A stretch of 31,576 nt of DNA from a virus: the IMG/VR virus record IMGVR_UViG_3300007351_000592, positions 1 through 31,576 of that record; one strand, written 5' to 3'. A program made the position numbers and the translations under genes. The notes below the pieces were generated by a model. It was not told the DNA's origin. It did not search any database and saw only the letters and a program-made list of their open reading frames with translations. This document shows positions 15,710-23,603 of this stretch, piece after piece (the first letter of the stretch is position 1; each line of letters starts with the position of its first letter).

Positions 15710-17314
15710 CTATGCGTTCGCGCTTACGTCCTTGCCGTTCCCCTTGCCGTTTCCCTTCCCCAATCCGTTGGTGGGTCCGGTCGGGTTTTCCTCAGTCGTC
15801 CCATCCGCCACCGGGTCACTCTTTCCGGCATCCTTCCCCCCGCCTTTGAAATCGAATTCCAACCCCAGTTCTGCCGCGAGGTCGCTCTCCTCCTTGATCT
15901 CCTCGTAGATGTCCTCGAGATCCCCACCCATCTCGGTTACAACCTGCGTGGAGGATTTAAATCCCGCACCCACCGCCGCCCGGGCCGCCTCCACATCCTT
16001 TAGCGGATCCACCCAGGCCCACCGCCTGCCCGTCCACTTCGGAGCGTTGAACTTGTCGAACTTCGATAAAGGCAGCTTTCCGATCGCCCCCATGGTGAGG
16101 GCCATCTCCAGCCAGTTGGCAAACACGGGATTTAGGAGGTTCTCGATCAGCCAGACCTGCCCCTCTTTCCACTCCTCGCGTTCCTCGATTAACCCCGCCC
16201 GGATGGAAGAGAAGTTCACCGAGGACAGATCCTGCGAAAGGGTCGCATACGATGTTCCCAATCCGGCGGCAACGCCGCGCAGGCACGCCTCGATGAACGG
16301 CCCGTGCTGCTGGTCGGGGTACTTCGGATCGTAGGAGTTAAACTTCCAGCCCGGAGGAAGCTTCTCCATCTGCCCGGGCTCGGCGGACATGATGGGGTTG
16401 CCGCTTGCGTCCTTCCCGTCCCCCTCGAACTGATCACCCATTTCCGTTTCGTAAAAACCCATCTTGCAGGCCGACACCCGGGCGTTGATCACCGCCGCCT
16501 CTTCGTATCCAGAGAGCATTTTTAAGCGCAGCATGGAGGGCGTCATCTGCGACACATCCCGGGTGGCGTCCACCCGCTCGGGGTCGTAGAGGTGGATCAT
16601 CTCGGAAGCGGGGATGCGAACGTAGGGACCCCCGCTTTGCTGCGACTGATTCCATCCAAGCGACGGCTGGTACTCCCGAACGTAATACGCGATAGGCTTT
16701 CTCTGCGGGGTGATCTCGATCCCCATCCGGATGATGTTGCCGTTGGGAAGGATGTCGTTGTAGCGCTCGTCGATCAGTTCCGGCTCAATCAACTGGAGCG
16801 CGAAGCCGTAATTGTTAACGCCACTTCCCTTCAGCATCCGGAGGAAGATTTCCCCGTCCCTTTTTACGCCGGTCACACACATCGATTGAACCTTCCGGAA
16901 GGAGAACCGCCCCGATACCTCGCAGATCCCTTTACGGCTCCAGTCGTAGAACTTCTGCTCGATCAGGTCGTTTGCAAACTTGTCCAGCCGGTAGACGATC
17001 CGGCCATCGGGGGCCACGGAAGAGTCCCTCGCTTTGACTTGAAGGGCGAAGCCCTCCGAGCCGACGATGTTCTTCCGGCACGCCCGCAGGTACGCCTTGG
17101 CGTACGGGTCGTTCTGCGTCAGTTCCCGGGCCCGGGAGCGGATCACCTGCATCCCCGCCCGGACATCCGAGTCGGCGCTCGTCGGATAGAAGATCCAGTC
17201 GGAAGTAAGACGTGAGATGTTGCCGGCGGCAAAGCTGCGCTTACCAGCCAACTCGTCCCTGTGGACGAATCCCATCCTGCGTGCGATGCGTCGCAGGATG
17301 CTCACCACGGCCAC
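15710..17314 (-). CDS. Portal protein (lambda gpB-like)
   Basis: This 534-residue protein of the lambda-type portal family forms the dodecameric ring through which DNA enters and leaves the head. Landmarks are SRARELTQNDPYAKAYLR (about 60-80), LQLIEPELIDERYN (about 175-190), IPASEMIHLYDPERVDATRD (about 235-255) and SVNFSSIRAGLIEERE (about 375-390). All of these are conserved along this family. The C-terminus is low-complexity (NGLGKGNGKGNGKD). The 5' end overlaps the gpW-position gene by 13 nt. Portal and protease-capsid are separated by the hairpin at 15.65-15.68 kb. The protein length is normal for the family. Confidence 0.9.
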   Translation of the reverse strand: MAVVSILRRIARRMGFVHRDELAGKRSFAAGNISRLTSDWIFYPTSADSDVRAGMQVIRSRARELTQNDPYAKAYLRACRKNIVGSEGFALQVKARDSSVAPDGRIVYRLDKFANDLIEQKFYDWSRKGICEVSGRFSFRKVQSMCVTGVKRDGEIFLRMLKGSGVNNYGFALQLIEPELIDERYNDILPNGNIIRMGIEITPQRKPIAYYVREYQPSLGWNQSQQSGGPYVRIPASEMIHLYDPERVDATRDVSQMTPSMLRLKMLSGYEEAAVINARVSACKMGFYETEMGDQFEGDGKDASGNPIMSAEPGQMEKLPPGWKFNSYDPKYPDQQHGPFIEACLRGVAAGLGTSYATLSQDLSSVNFSSIRAGLIEEREEWKEGQVWLIENLLNPVFANWLEMALTMGAIGKLPLSKFDKFNAPKWTGRRWAWVDPLKDVEAARAAVGAGFKSSTQVVTEMGGDLEDIYEEIKEESDLAAELGLEFDFKGGGKDAGKSDPVADGTTEENPTGPTNGLGKGNGKGNGKDVSANA

Positions 17315-17904
17315 CTCCAGACGCGGTTAAGCGGCCATGCCCCACGGGATGCGTCATCCCGGAACCGCGTCAGGATCCGGTTTCCCGGTTCCTCCCCTTG
17401 CGCCACCTTCTCTGCGGTCTTCTCCCGGGCTACTTCAGCCTTGTAGAACGATCGCCATCGGATAAGCTCCTCGGGTTTCAGGTACTGGATCTCACGGTTG
17501 TTGATCCGCATGATCGCCTGCGACTTCGTCGCTTGCCCCTCCATCATCGCTTCAATGGCGTCCAGGACCTTCTGAGCGTGCGAGCGCCCATCGAACCCCA
17601 CGTCCTGCGCCACGAGATTCGTCCGGATATGGATAGAACCGCTCGCAATCGTATGCCTTGCGCCGGTCACATCGGTTACGTAGGACTGCCAGGCATAGAT
17701 GCCCGATTGGAGGTAGGTAGACCAGTAGGGTACGGAGAACTTGTGATCCGTTCCGTCATGCGTGGAGACAAGATTTAGTTTCGACGCCCCACGGATGGCA
17801 TAGCGCATCGTCCACGTCGGAGCCGGGTACTCCCCTGCCGATTCCGTCCATGAGAGCGAGTCGCCTGCGTAGATCGTCTCCGGTATCCTTGGCATCAACG
17901 CCAC
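17302..17904 (-). CDS. gpW-position head protein
   Basis: This 200-residue protein lies between large terminase and portal, the place of gpW-type head-tail joining proteins in lambda-like phages. The first 110 residues are beta-rich (YAGDSLSWTESAGEYPAP, YWSTYLQSGIYAWQSYVTD). The C-terminal part is helical, with AIEAMMEGQATKSQ and YLKPEELIRWRSFYKAEVAR. That helical motif is common in this gene position across proteobacterial prophages. The function is probably structural, but the evidence is position plus a partial motif. It overlaps both neighbours (10 nt with terminase, 13 nt with portal), which implies coupled translation. Confidence 0.6.
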   Translation of the reverse strand: MALMPRIPETIYAGDSLSWTESAGEYPAPTWTMRYAIRGASKLNLVSTHDGTDHKFSVPYWSTYLQSGIYAWQSYVTDVTGARHTIASGSIHIRTNLVAQDVGFDGRSHAQKVLDAIEAMMEGQATKSQAIMRINNREIQYLKPEELIRWRSFYKAEVAREKTAEKVAQGEEPGNRILTRFRDDASRGAWPLNRVWRWPW

Positions 17905-19793
17905 CTGTCGACAAACCCGCCACCACTTCGCCTAGGTGCTGCGTGTGGATACTGCGGGGTTATGGTTTGCTGCTCCGGTTGCGCAGGCAAAGGTTCCGGA
18001 ACTTTGACCTGCGCCTCCATCCGCTGCGCGATTCGCTCGAGGTTCGCGTTCAGCGATGCGTATGCGGCGAAGGCGTACACGGCGCAATCAAGCGCTTCGT
18101 TCCTCGCTCGGATCTGTTTCCAGACCCGGGTCGGGATCCCCTTTACGTGCTTCGTCATCAACTTCTCGGCGGTGAGTTGCTTGAACCACTCGTCATCCAC
18201 ATCCCGGGGAAAATGGATGTACCCGGGGCCGAACTCCGACAACCCCAAGCGGGAGAAGAGCAGCCCCTTCGCCGTATCCGTCCCGACAATGCCCAGCACC
18301 ACCTTCGCGCGTGTGCGACGTGGGGTGAGTTTAAGCAACGGCAGCCCGGCCCCGGAGCGCCCGATAATCGCCCAGATGCGTCGCGATTCACGCTTGCGGC
18401 AGAAGTCGTACACCTGCTGAGTGGCATGGCCGCCGGAGTCCACACACGCCGAGGCAATTCGCAGGACCGTGCCCGTAGTGTGGGGGTAGACTTTAAGCAG
18501 CCAGTCGTCCAGATCCCGCCATACCTGAAGCGATGTTTCCGGGTTCCCCCGGAATACCGAATGGCGGATGACCCATGACTCCTCCCCTAGGCCAAACCCC
18601 CAGGCCGTCGCCTCGATCCGATCGCCTTGGACATCGACCCCGGCCGTGAGGAGCAAAATACCTTCAGGAAGTGGATCCCCGATCCCGTAATCCTCGCGGC
18701 GGCCGCCAAGGGCGGCGTCATCAACGGTGATCCCTTCCTCTTCCCAGGTCTCGCCGAGGGAGGTGTTGACCCACACCCGCAGCGTTTCGGGCCGCTTCTT
18801 CGCCTCGAGGAAGTTCTCGACGATGTTTCCCCACGACGACCACGGGGAGTACAACTCGTTGATGTGGAACCCGGCCGTGTGCTTGATCCACGGACGAGCG
18901 ATCACCCACCGGCCGTTGCGGATCATCCGGTGCTTGTCGGGCTCGGTGAGCTGCGCTCGGCAATGTTCACATTCGTATCGGACCCCGACAGGGATTCCTC
19001 GATCGTCTTTCTCCCACTTCAACTGCCCCCAGGAAAGCGTCTGGTAGCTACCGCATACGGGACAGGGAACCTCGTATTGCCGCTGGTCCGACTCCTCCCA
19101 GGCTTGCTCGATCCGGGAGGCACCCTTGGTCGTAGGCGTTGAGGTCAGGATCACCTTCCGGTTCCAGAAGGTGGTTGAGCGCTTAATCGCCAGCTTTACC
19201 GGATCGCCTTCCGTACCTGCAGACGGTGGGAACCGATCCACCTCGTCCAGCAACACCAACCGGACGGGCCGCGAGGATAACGATGCCGCGGAGTTCGCGC
19301 CAGCCATCGCGATCTGGCCCCCCGGGAACTGCTTCTGGCGGAGCGTATTTCCTGAATCCCGGCTGCGGGGGTCTTTCACCAGGCCCTTTAACACCGGCGT
19401 ATCCCGAAGCATCGGAGCTAGACGGTCTTTGCTCCACGTCTCGGCCATCTCGATCGTAGGCTGCACCAGCAGGATCGGAGCCGGGTCCTGGTGGATGTGG
19501 AACCCGATCGCGTTGTTAATAATCTCGGTCTTCCCCACCTGCGCGGAGGACATGACGATCACGGTTTCAATGGATGGGTCCGAGAACGCATCCATCATTC
19601 CGCGCTGGTACTCCGCCCGGGAGGTAAACCACTGCCCGGGCTCGGCGCTACTTTCGGGAGACAGCTTTCGATACCGATCTGCCCACTGGCTTACCGTCAG
19701 CTTCGGGGGTGGCTTCACCAGCCACGCCGTTTCCCTCTTCAGTTTCGATATCGCTCTCTGTACTTCCTGAGTAATCTGCATGGCTGAGTTCAT
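17895..19793 (-). CDS. Terminase large subunit, GpA family
   Basis: This 632-residue packaging motor resembles the lambda GpA family. LTVSQWADRYRKLSPESSAE near residue 32 is the family opening. The Walker A-like SSAQVGKT is at 82-89 and the Walker B LVLLDEVDRFP at about 179-189. A CPVCG...CEHC zinc knuckle lies at 244-278. The nuclease half contains AGVDVQGDRIEATAWGFG (about 395-412). It binds the small subunit and portal, cuts concatemers and pumps DNA into the head. GpA-type terminases usually make cohesive ends, so a cos site is expected near the small-subunit gene; I did not identify one. The first 146 nt overlap the small terminase gene in another frame. Confidence 0.92.
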   Translation of the reverse strand: MNSAMQITQEVQRAISKLKRETAWLVKPPPKLTVSQWADRYRKLSPESSAEPGQWFTSRAEYQRGMMDAFSDPSIETVIVMSSAQVGKTEIINNAIGFHIHQDPAPILLVQPTIEMAETWSKDRLAPMLRDTPVLKGLVKDPRSRDSGNTLRQKQFPGGQIAMAGANSAASLSSRPVRLVLLDEVDRFPPSAGTEGDPVKLAIKRSTTFWNRKVILTSTPTTKGASRIEQAWEESDQRQYEVPCPVCGSYQTLSWGQLKWEKDDRGIPVGVRYECEHCRAQLTEPDKHRMIRNGRWVIARPWIKHTAGFHINELYSPWSSWGNIVENFLEAKKRPETLRVWVNTSLGETWEEEGITVDDAALGGRREDYGIGDPLPEGILLLTAGVDVQGDRIEATAWGFGLGEESWVIRHSVFRGNPETSLQVWRDLDDWLLKVYPHTTGTVLRIASACVDSGGHATQQVYDFCRKRESRRIWAIIGRSGAGLPLLKLTPRRTRAKVVLGIVGTDTAKGLLFSRLGLSEFGPGYIHFPRDVDDEWFKQLTAEKLMTKHVKGIPTRVWKQIRARNEALDCAVYAFAAYASLNANLERIAQRMEAQVKVPEPLPAQPEQQTITPQYPHAAPRRSGGGFVDRWR

Positions 19794-20232
19794 CGAGTGC
19801 TTCCATGATCATCTGCTCCAAAATCCCCTCGATCTCGGAGATCGAATTCACCCCCACGACCTGAGGGGCGGCTTTTTTCGGGATGGAGAGGGATCTGGCT
19901 CGAAACGACATCGCCATCTCGCCCCAAGCGCGGCCTACGACCGCCTGTGGAATCAATTCCCCGCGGACTTTTTCGTTCTCCATCTCCTGCGCTTCGGCTT
20001 GCGCCTTGATCAGCCGCGCTCGGCATGCCCGGGCGGCGTCCTCCGGCAGCGCCCCCACACCGATGGCACGGTCCCGCAGGTACCGGATATACCCGCGCAC
20101 CGCGGGAACCAGTTCGTACCGACCCTTCTCCGCCCGAGGGATGACTCCTTCGTTGGCGAGTTGGTAAACCCGCCGGGGGGACAGGTCGAGCAACTTGGAG
20201 ATGACCGCTACTGGGTAGGTCTGCGCTGCCAT
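19648..20232 (-). CDS. Terminase small subunit (Nu1-like)
   Basis: This 194-residue protein has an N-terminal winged-helix DNA-binding motif (VISKLLDLSPRRVYQLANEGVIPRAEKGRYEL, given here only as a region at residues 9-42). A helical section follows (ARLIKAQAEAQEMENEKVRGEL), then a central oligomerisation-like region, and an acidic then basic C-terminus. Nu1-type proteins recognise the packaging site and recruit the large subunit. The C-terminal ~48 residues are encoded in DNA that also encodes the start of the large terminase. The ATG follows directly after the stop of a 49-aa ORF (TAA-ATG), with GGAAGGGC as the ribosome site. Confidence 0.82.
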   Translation of the reverse strand: MAAQTYPVAVISKLLDLSPRRVYQLANEGVIPRAEKGRYELVPAVRGYIRYLRDRAIGVGALPEDAARACRARLIKAQAEAQEMENEKVRGELIPQAVVGRAWGEMAMSFRARSLSIPKKAAPQVVGVNSISEIEGILEQMIMEALDELSHADYSGSTESDIETEEGNGVAGEATPEADGKPVGRSVSKAVSRK

Positions 20233-20382
20233 TTATGCCCTTCCGGTCGCAACCGGTCGCCGGATGATCAGGGACCCCAACCCCCCGAGGCAAGGCCCGG
20301 GACCTACGATCCTCCATCCCTCGCCGACCCACTTCTCGACGTCCTCGATCAGGATGTACTTAAACAGCCACGCGCTCGCCAC
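20233..20382 (-). CDS. Small hypothetical protein between methyltransferase and terminase
   Basis: This 49-residue ORF starts at a GTG (20382) inside the last codons of the methyltransferase gene, with GAGGG upstream, and ends immediately before the small terminase ATG. The sequence is protein-like (WLFKYILIEDVEKWVGEG, then GWRIVGPGPCLGGLGS). The tight packing with both neighbours supports translation. I do not recognise it. The start is uncertain because the frame is open further upstream, where the composition becomes serine/arginine-rich and shadow-like. Confidence 0.5.
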   Translation of the reverse strand: MASAWLFKYILIEDVEKWVGEGWRIVGPGPCLGGLGSLIIRRPVATGRA

Positions 20383-21679
20383 GAGGGACCCTCTCGGGCT
20401 TCTTGCCGGTGAAGTTCTCGTAACGCTGCGCGATGACGTCGCAGTACGGTGGGTCGATCTCCATGAGGAAACTCTTACGGCCGGTCTGTTCCGCGGCAAT
20501 CAACGTCGAGCCGCTGCCGCCAAAGAGATCGAGGACGTTCTCGCCCGGCCTCGAGGAGTACTGCATCGCCCGGGCCGCCAACTCCACCGGCTTCTCGGTC
20601 AGATGGACCATGCTCTGCGGGTTGACCTTCTTTACCGACCAGACGTCGGTTGCGTTGGTGGGACCCAGCCAGTGGTGTGCGGCGCCTTCCTTCCAACCAT
20701 AGAATGCCCATTCATGGTTTCCCATGAAGTCCTTGCGGGTAAGGACGGGGTGCTCCTTGACCCAGATGATCGCCTGCGCGAAGTAGAGCTTGTGTTGCTT
20801 CAAGACCGGCGGATAGTTCCCGCAGTTGGCGTAGCCGCCCCAGATGTAGAAGCCCCGCCCACGCTCCAGGACCCGGGCGATGTTCCCAAACCACGCCTGA
20901 AGGAGTTTCTCGAACGCCTCGTCGGAAACGAAGTCGTTCATGAGCGGCCGGTCCTTCGGGCGCATCTTCTTGGTGGTGGGCTTGTCCTTCCCCGGATGGA
21001 GGGCAAGATCCAGGCTCTGGTGATGCGTCTTCGTAAACGAACTGTTCCCGGCAGCGATCGCGTTGTTGCTGCGAGGCTCGACCTTGACGTTGTATGGCGG
21101 ATCGGTGTTGACGAGGTGGATCTTCGCCCCGTCCAGCAGGTAATCGACGTCTTCCACGCTCCCGCTATCCCCACACAGAAGCCGATGGTCGCCCAAGACC
21201 CACAGGTCGCCGGGCTGCGTGATCGCATCGTCGGGAGGCTCGGGCACCTCGTCAGGGTCGGTTAGCCCCGCGGTCCCCACGATCCCGGCTGCCAACTTCT
21301 CGGCGAGTTCGTCATCGTCGAATCCAGTGAGGTCCATGTTGAAGTCGGCATCTTTCAGCTCGGTCAGTTCGATCGCCAGGAGGGAGTCGTCCCACTCCGA
21401 TGCCTCATGCGACCGGTTGTCCATGATCCGGTACGCCTTGACCTGCTCCGGGGTCAAACCTTCGGCCACGTGGATCGGGACCTTCTCCATCCCGAGTTGC
21501 ATTGCGGCCAGGTACCGGGTGTGGCCCACCACGATGACCATTTCACTATCCACGACGATCGGCTGCCGCCAACCGAACTCCTTGATTGAGGCGGCGACTT
21601 TCGCCACCGCGAGCTCGTTCTTCCTCGGATTGCGGGCGTACGGGATCACCCGCTGGATGTCGACCATCGCAACGTTCAT
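20360..21679 (-). CDS. DNA methyltransferase with N-terminal ParB-like domain
   Basis: This 439-residue fusion protein has a ParB/Spo0J nuclease-like fold at residues 1 to about 95 (IPYARNPRKN, VVGHTRYLAAMQLG). An adenine- or cytosine-N4-type methyltransferase follows, with DPPY at 193-196 (motif IV) and FGGSGST at 386-392 (motif I, SAM binding). Motif IV before motif I is the beta-class order. ParB-methyltransferase fusions are common in prophages and typically act without a partner nuclease, protecting phage DNA from host restriction or regulating packaging or replication. It is directly upstream of the terminase genes. The site recognised cannot be read from the sequence. Confidence 0.9.
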   Translation of the reverse strand: MNVAMVDIQRVIPYARNPRKNELAVAKVAASIKEFGWRQPIVVDSEMVIVVGHTRYLAAMQLGMEKVPIHVAEGLTPEQVKAYRIMDNRSHEASEWDDSLLAIELTELKDADFNMDLTGFDDDELAEKLAAGIVGTAGLTDPDEVPEPPDDAITQPGDLWVLGDHRLLCGDSGSVEDVDYLLDGAKIHLVNTDPPYNVKVEPRSNNAIAAGNSSFTKTHHQSLDLALHPGKDKPTTKKMRPKDRPLMNDFVSDEAFEKLLQAWFGNIARVLERGRGFYIWGGYANCGNYPPVLKQHKLYFAQAIIWVKEHPVLTRKDFMGNHEWAFYGWKEGAAHHWLGPTNATDVWSVKKVNPQSMVHLTEKPVELAARAMQYSSRPGENVLDLFGGSGSTLIAAEQTGRKSFLMEIDPPYCDVIAQRYENFTGKKPERVPRGERVAV

Positions 21680-21783
21680 GGGGCCTCTTTAATGTAGTGA
21701 AATAGAAAGATATTTCCTGTCGCTAAAAACCTATCGGGGTCGCGGGGAACCCGCGGTAAAAAGGCCCGGGAAGTACCTATGGA
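21680..21783 (-). promoter_or_regulatory. Intergenic region with palindrome, possible control site
   Basis: This gap between the gp10-like gene and the methyltransferase holds a GC-rich hairpin (CGCGGG..CCCGCG) followed by an AT-rich leader (TTTTTAGCGACAGGAAATATC). It then reaches GAGGCCCC before the ATG. It could carry a promoter for the packaging genes or the terminator of the accessory operon. No clear -35/-10 pair is seen. Confidence 0.35.
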
Positions 21784-22383
21784 TCAGGGATTCTCTTGTA
21801 TCGCCGTCTGCACCATGTCTGCCATGACTGGCAAAGCGATCTTGTTAACCATTGCTGTTGCTGTGTTGATCAAGTGAACACGCTGCTTCTCAGGCGTCTG
21901 CTTGCGCAGGATGAACAGGGGCACAAGGGATGTGAGCCTGCCGCTCCCCTGCCGCTGATAGATGATCTCGTTGCCAAACTTCGATTTGAGTTTGATCGTG
22001 TTCGGGATGTTCTTCGGACTTCTCGTAACAGCCAACCTTGACCCGCGCTGCCATATCCTTGGCATCGCCAACGAGGACGCCTTGCGTGGCGTGATGATTG
22101 TCTTCGTTTCCTGCTCGATCAACCACGGTGCAGTCGTCGACACTTCGGCAGTCAGGTCGTTCTTTGTCGCCGCCTTGCGATTGATGCCGTACTTGGTGCC
22201 CTTGGTGAGCCAACTGCCACGCACGACCAGATTAGATTGCGCGTTCTGAATCATCGCGTCCTGTGCTTGATTCGCTATCTCTGTCAAGGCACGTGCGACA
22301 TAGTTCGGGATGCGATTGACACCGAGATCACGCAGGTTTCTTACCAGTTCATCGATGCCTTTGACCTGGATTCGGATATCCAC
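21784..22383 (-). CDS. gp10-like head-tail connector/minor tail protein
   Basis: This 199-residue protein begins (GTG start) with a typical gp10/minor-tail opening, DIRIQVKGIDELVRNLRDLG. A helical segment follows (YVARALTEIANQAQDAMIQNAQ) with basic and beta-rich regions after it. Proteins of this type normally sit between head-tail joining and tail terminator genes, and the tail block here has none. It lies instead upstream of the packaging genes, and its DNA is less GC-rich than the head genes. It may be a relocated or second copy. GGAG precedes the GTG, right after a hairpin with T-tract (22.39-22.43 kb). Confidence 0.6.
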   Translation of the reverse strand: MDIRIQVKGIDELVRNLRDLGVNRIPNYVARALTEIANQAQDAMIQNAQSNLVVRGSWLTKGTKYGINRKAATKNDLTAEVSTTAPWLIEQETKTIITPRKASSLAMPRIWQRGSRLAVTRSPKNIPNTIKLKSKFGNEIIYQRQGSGRLTSLVPLFILRKQTPEKQRVHLINTATAMVNKIALPVMADMVQTAIQENP

Positions 22384-22392
22384 GTTCGCTCC

Positions 22393-22430
22393 AAAGAAAA
22401 GGCCGGATCTCCTTGGTAGGAAACCCGGCC
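22393..22430 (-). terminator. Terminator-like hairpin before the gp10-like gene
   Basis: The minus strand has GGCCGG paired with CCGGCC, with an inner TCCT/AGGA stem, followed by TTTTCTTT and then GGAG and the GTG start of the gp10-like gene. It likely ends transcripts from the accessory block or tunes entry into the packaging genes. Confidence 0.65.
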
Positions 22431-22561
22431 GTCGTGGGAGGTCATCTCCCAGCAGTTCAACCAGTGTAATTCGAGATTACACCTTGTGTGGGGGGATCAG
22501 GAAGGGGCCAAAATGGACCACGGAAAGAACCCAACAACTGGAGTCTTTCACCTTCAACTCG

Positions 22562-23053
22562 TTACGCATCATCTCGCAATTGCTTCGGATAAATTCTCGT
22601 AGCCCGCAATGTCGTGACATTTACATGAAAATTACTTCCAGGAACTGGCTTTGTCGCCTTGTACTCCGCTTCTTCGGGGCCGATTTGATGCCACTCCCAA
22701 TCAATTAAGCTTCCTCGCTTTAAAGCGCCATCGCTCTGTCTTGGCCATGGCCCCGAAAAATTATTGCCGTCATAAACAACAAGCAGATCGACGCATTCCG
22801 GGTCGTGTGGACTGATAATAAGGGACTCCAAAACTTCCTTGTTGGCCATGACCATTAAATCCCAGTCTGATAATTCGGTTGACGTATTATTAGCACGCGA
22901 GCCAAACAGCCAAATTTCACGAATGTCCTGATACCGCAAGACCAACTCTTTCACATAATTCATGACTTCCGCTGATATGTCGCAAGGCATAGCGAATTTA
23001 TCAAAACTCCAGTTACGGGAGTTCGGCAAAATAATGCGATTGGTCCGATTCAA
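22562..23053 (-). CDS. Minimal nucleotidyltransferase (MNT-type)
   Basis: This 163-residue protein carries the pol-beta nucleotidyltransferase signature, GSRANNTSTELSDWDL at about 51-66 with metal-binding Asp63 and Asp65, and a third carboxylate in VDLLV (Asp89). MNT enzymes transfer nucleotides to proteins or small molecules. Many pair with HEPN toxins as antitoxins that inactivate the toxin by adding AMP. No classical HEPN partner (RxxxxH motif) is evident beside it, though two unknown proteins lie immediately upstream. The start is uncertain: the frame begins at TTG 23053 without a good ribosome site, and an internal ATG at 22990 is possible. DNA composition is AT-richer than the phage genes. 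Confidence 0.75.
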   Translation of the reverse strand: MNRTNRIILPNSRNWSFDKFAMPCDISAEVMNYVKELVLRYQDIREIWLFGSRANNTSTELSDWDLMVMANKEVLESLIISPHDPECVDLLVVYDGNNFSGPWPRQSDGALKRGSLIDWEWHQIGPEEAEYKATKPVPGSNFHVNVTTLRATRIYPKQLRDDA

Positions 23054-23094
23054 GCGCTAAACCAGATTCGAACGATAGACTCACTACAGATAGA

Positions 23095-23505
23095 CTAAAA
23101 CATTCGCATGAAATCCATGATCTCAGAGGCAATTACCTTAATCGAACCCTCGAACGGAAGGTGCGGGGGATCCTTTTCGCTATTCGAGTAAAGGTGCACG
23201 TGCTGACCTCGTTTAGTATCGAGTTCCCACGCCTTGCACTCCGTCTTCTGATTGTCGCAAAGCTTGATAGAGTATTTCGTCAGCTTGCCCGCCAAGTCAT
23301 ATTGCTCGGAGGCGAACAAGTAGAAAGTCTTCGTGCCTGCCTTGATTGCTGGAGCCGCGCTGAGCATCAGTAGAACCTGGTTAGAGTATTTATCCCACTG
23401 TTCGCGGCCAACACAAATCGTGTCGGGATCAACTGTCACGTCGAGACCTTGAAGTCGGAACTCAGAGGCAAGAGCGTTCAGTACTTCAAAGTGCGAATCA
23501 AACAT
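23095..23505 (-). CDS. Small unrecognised protein, possible toxin-antitoxin partner
   Basis: This 136-residue protein has a helical first third (MFDSHFEVLNALASEF), then KYSNQVLLMLSAAPA, then a beta-rich section (YDLAGKLTKYSIKLCDN, KAWELDTKRGQHVHLYS). It ends with a helix (IKVIASEIMDFMRMF). The HVHLYS element after a strand pair and a WELDT motif loosely recall small TA-type proteins of the DUF6516/TumE kind, but this is weak. It lies between the nucleotidyltransferase and a 273-aa unknown gene and could be co-transcribed with both. GGAG precedes the ATG. No membrane segment is present. Confidence 0.55.
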   Translation of the reverse strand: MFDSHFEVLNALASEFRLQGLDVTVDPDTICVGREQWDKYSNQVLLMLSAAPAIKAGTKTFYLFASEQYDLAGKLTKYSIKLCDNQKTECKAWELDTKRGQHVHLYSNSEKDPPHLPFEGSIKVIASEIMDFMRMF

Positions 23506-23553
23506 TCTTTGGCTCCATGGTCAAATTATGCTGCGGGCGCTCAGCGAGAAAGA

Positions 23554-23568
23554 GGCGAGCCGTCAGCT
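23554..23568 (-). repeat. 15-nt accessory-block motif AGCTGACGGCTCGCC (copy 1)
   Basis: Identical to copies 2 and 3, this copy sits between the 273-aa and 136-aa genes, just after the stop of the former. Confidence 0.8.
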
Positions 23569-23603
23569 GCAAGTCGCGGTTGGGTGGCATCATGTGTTTC
23601 AAT

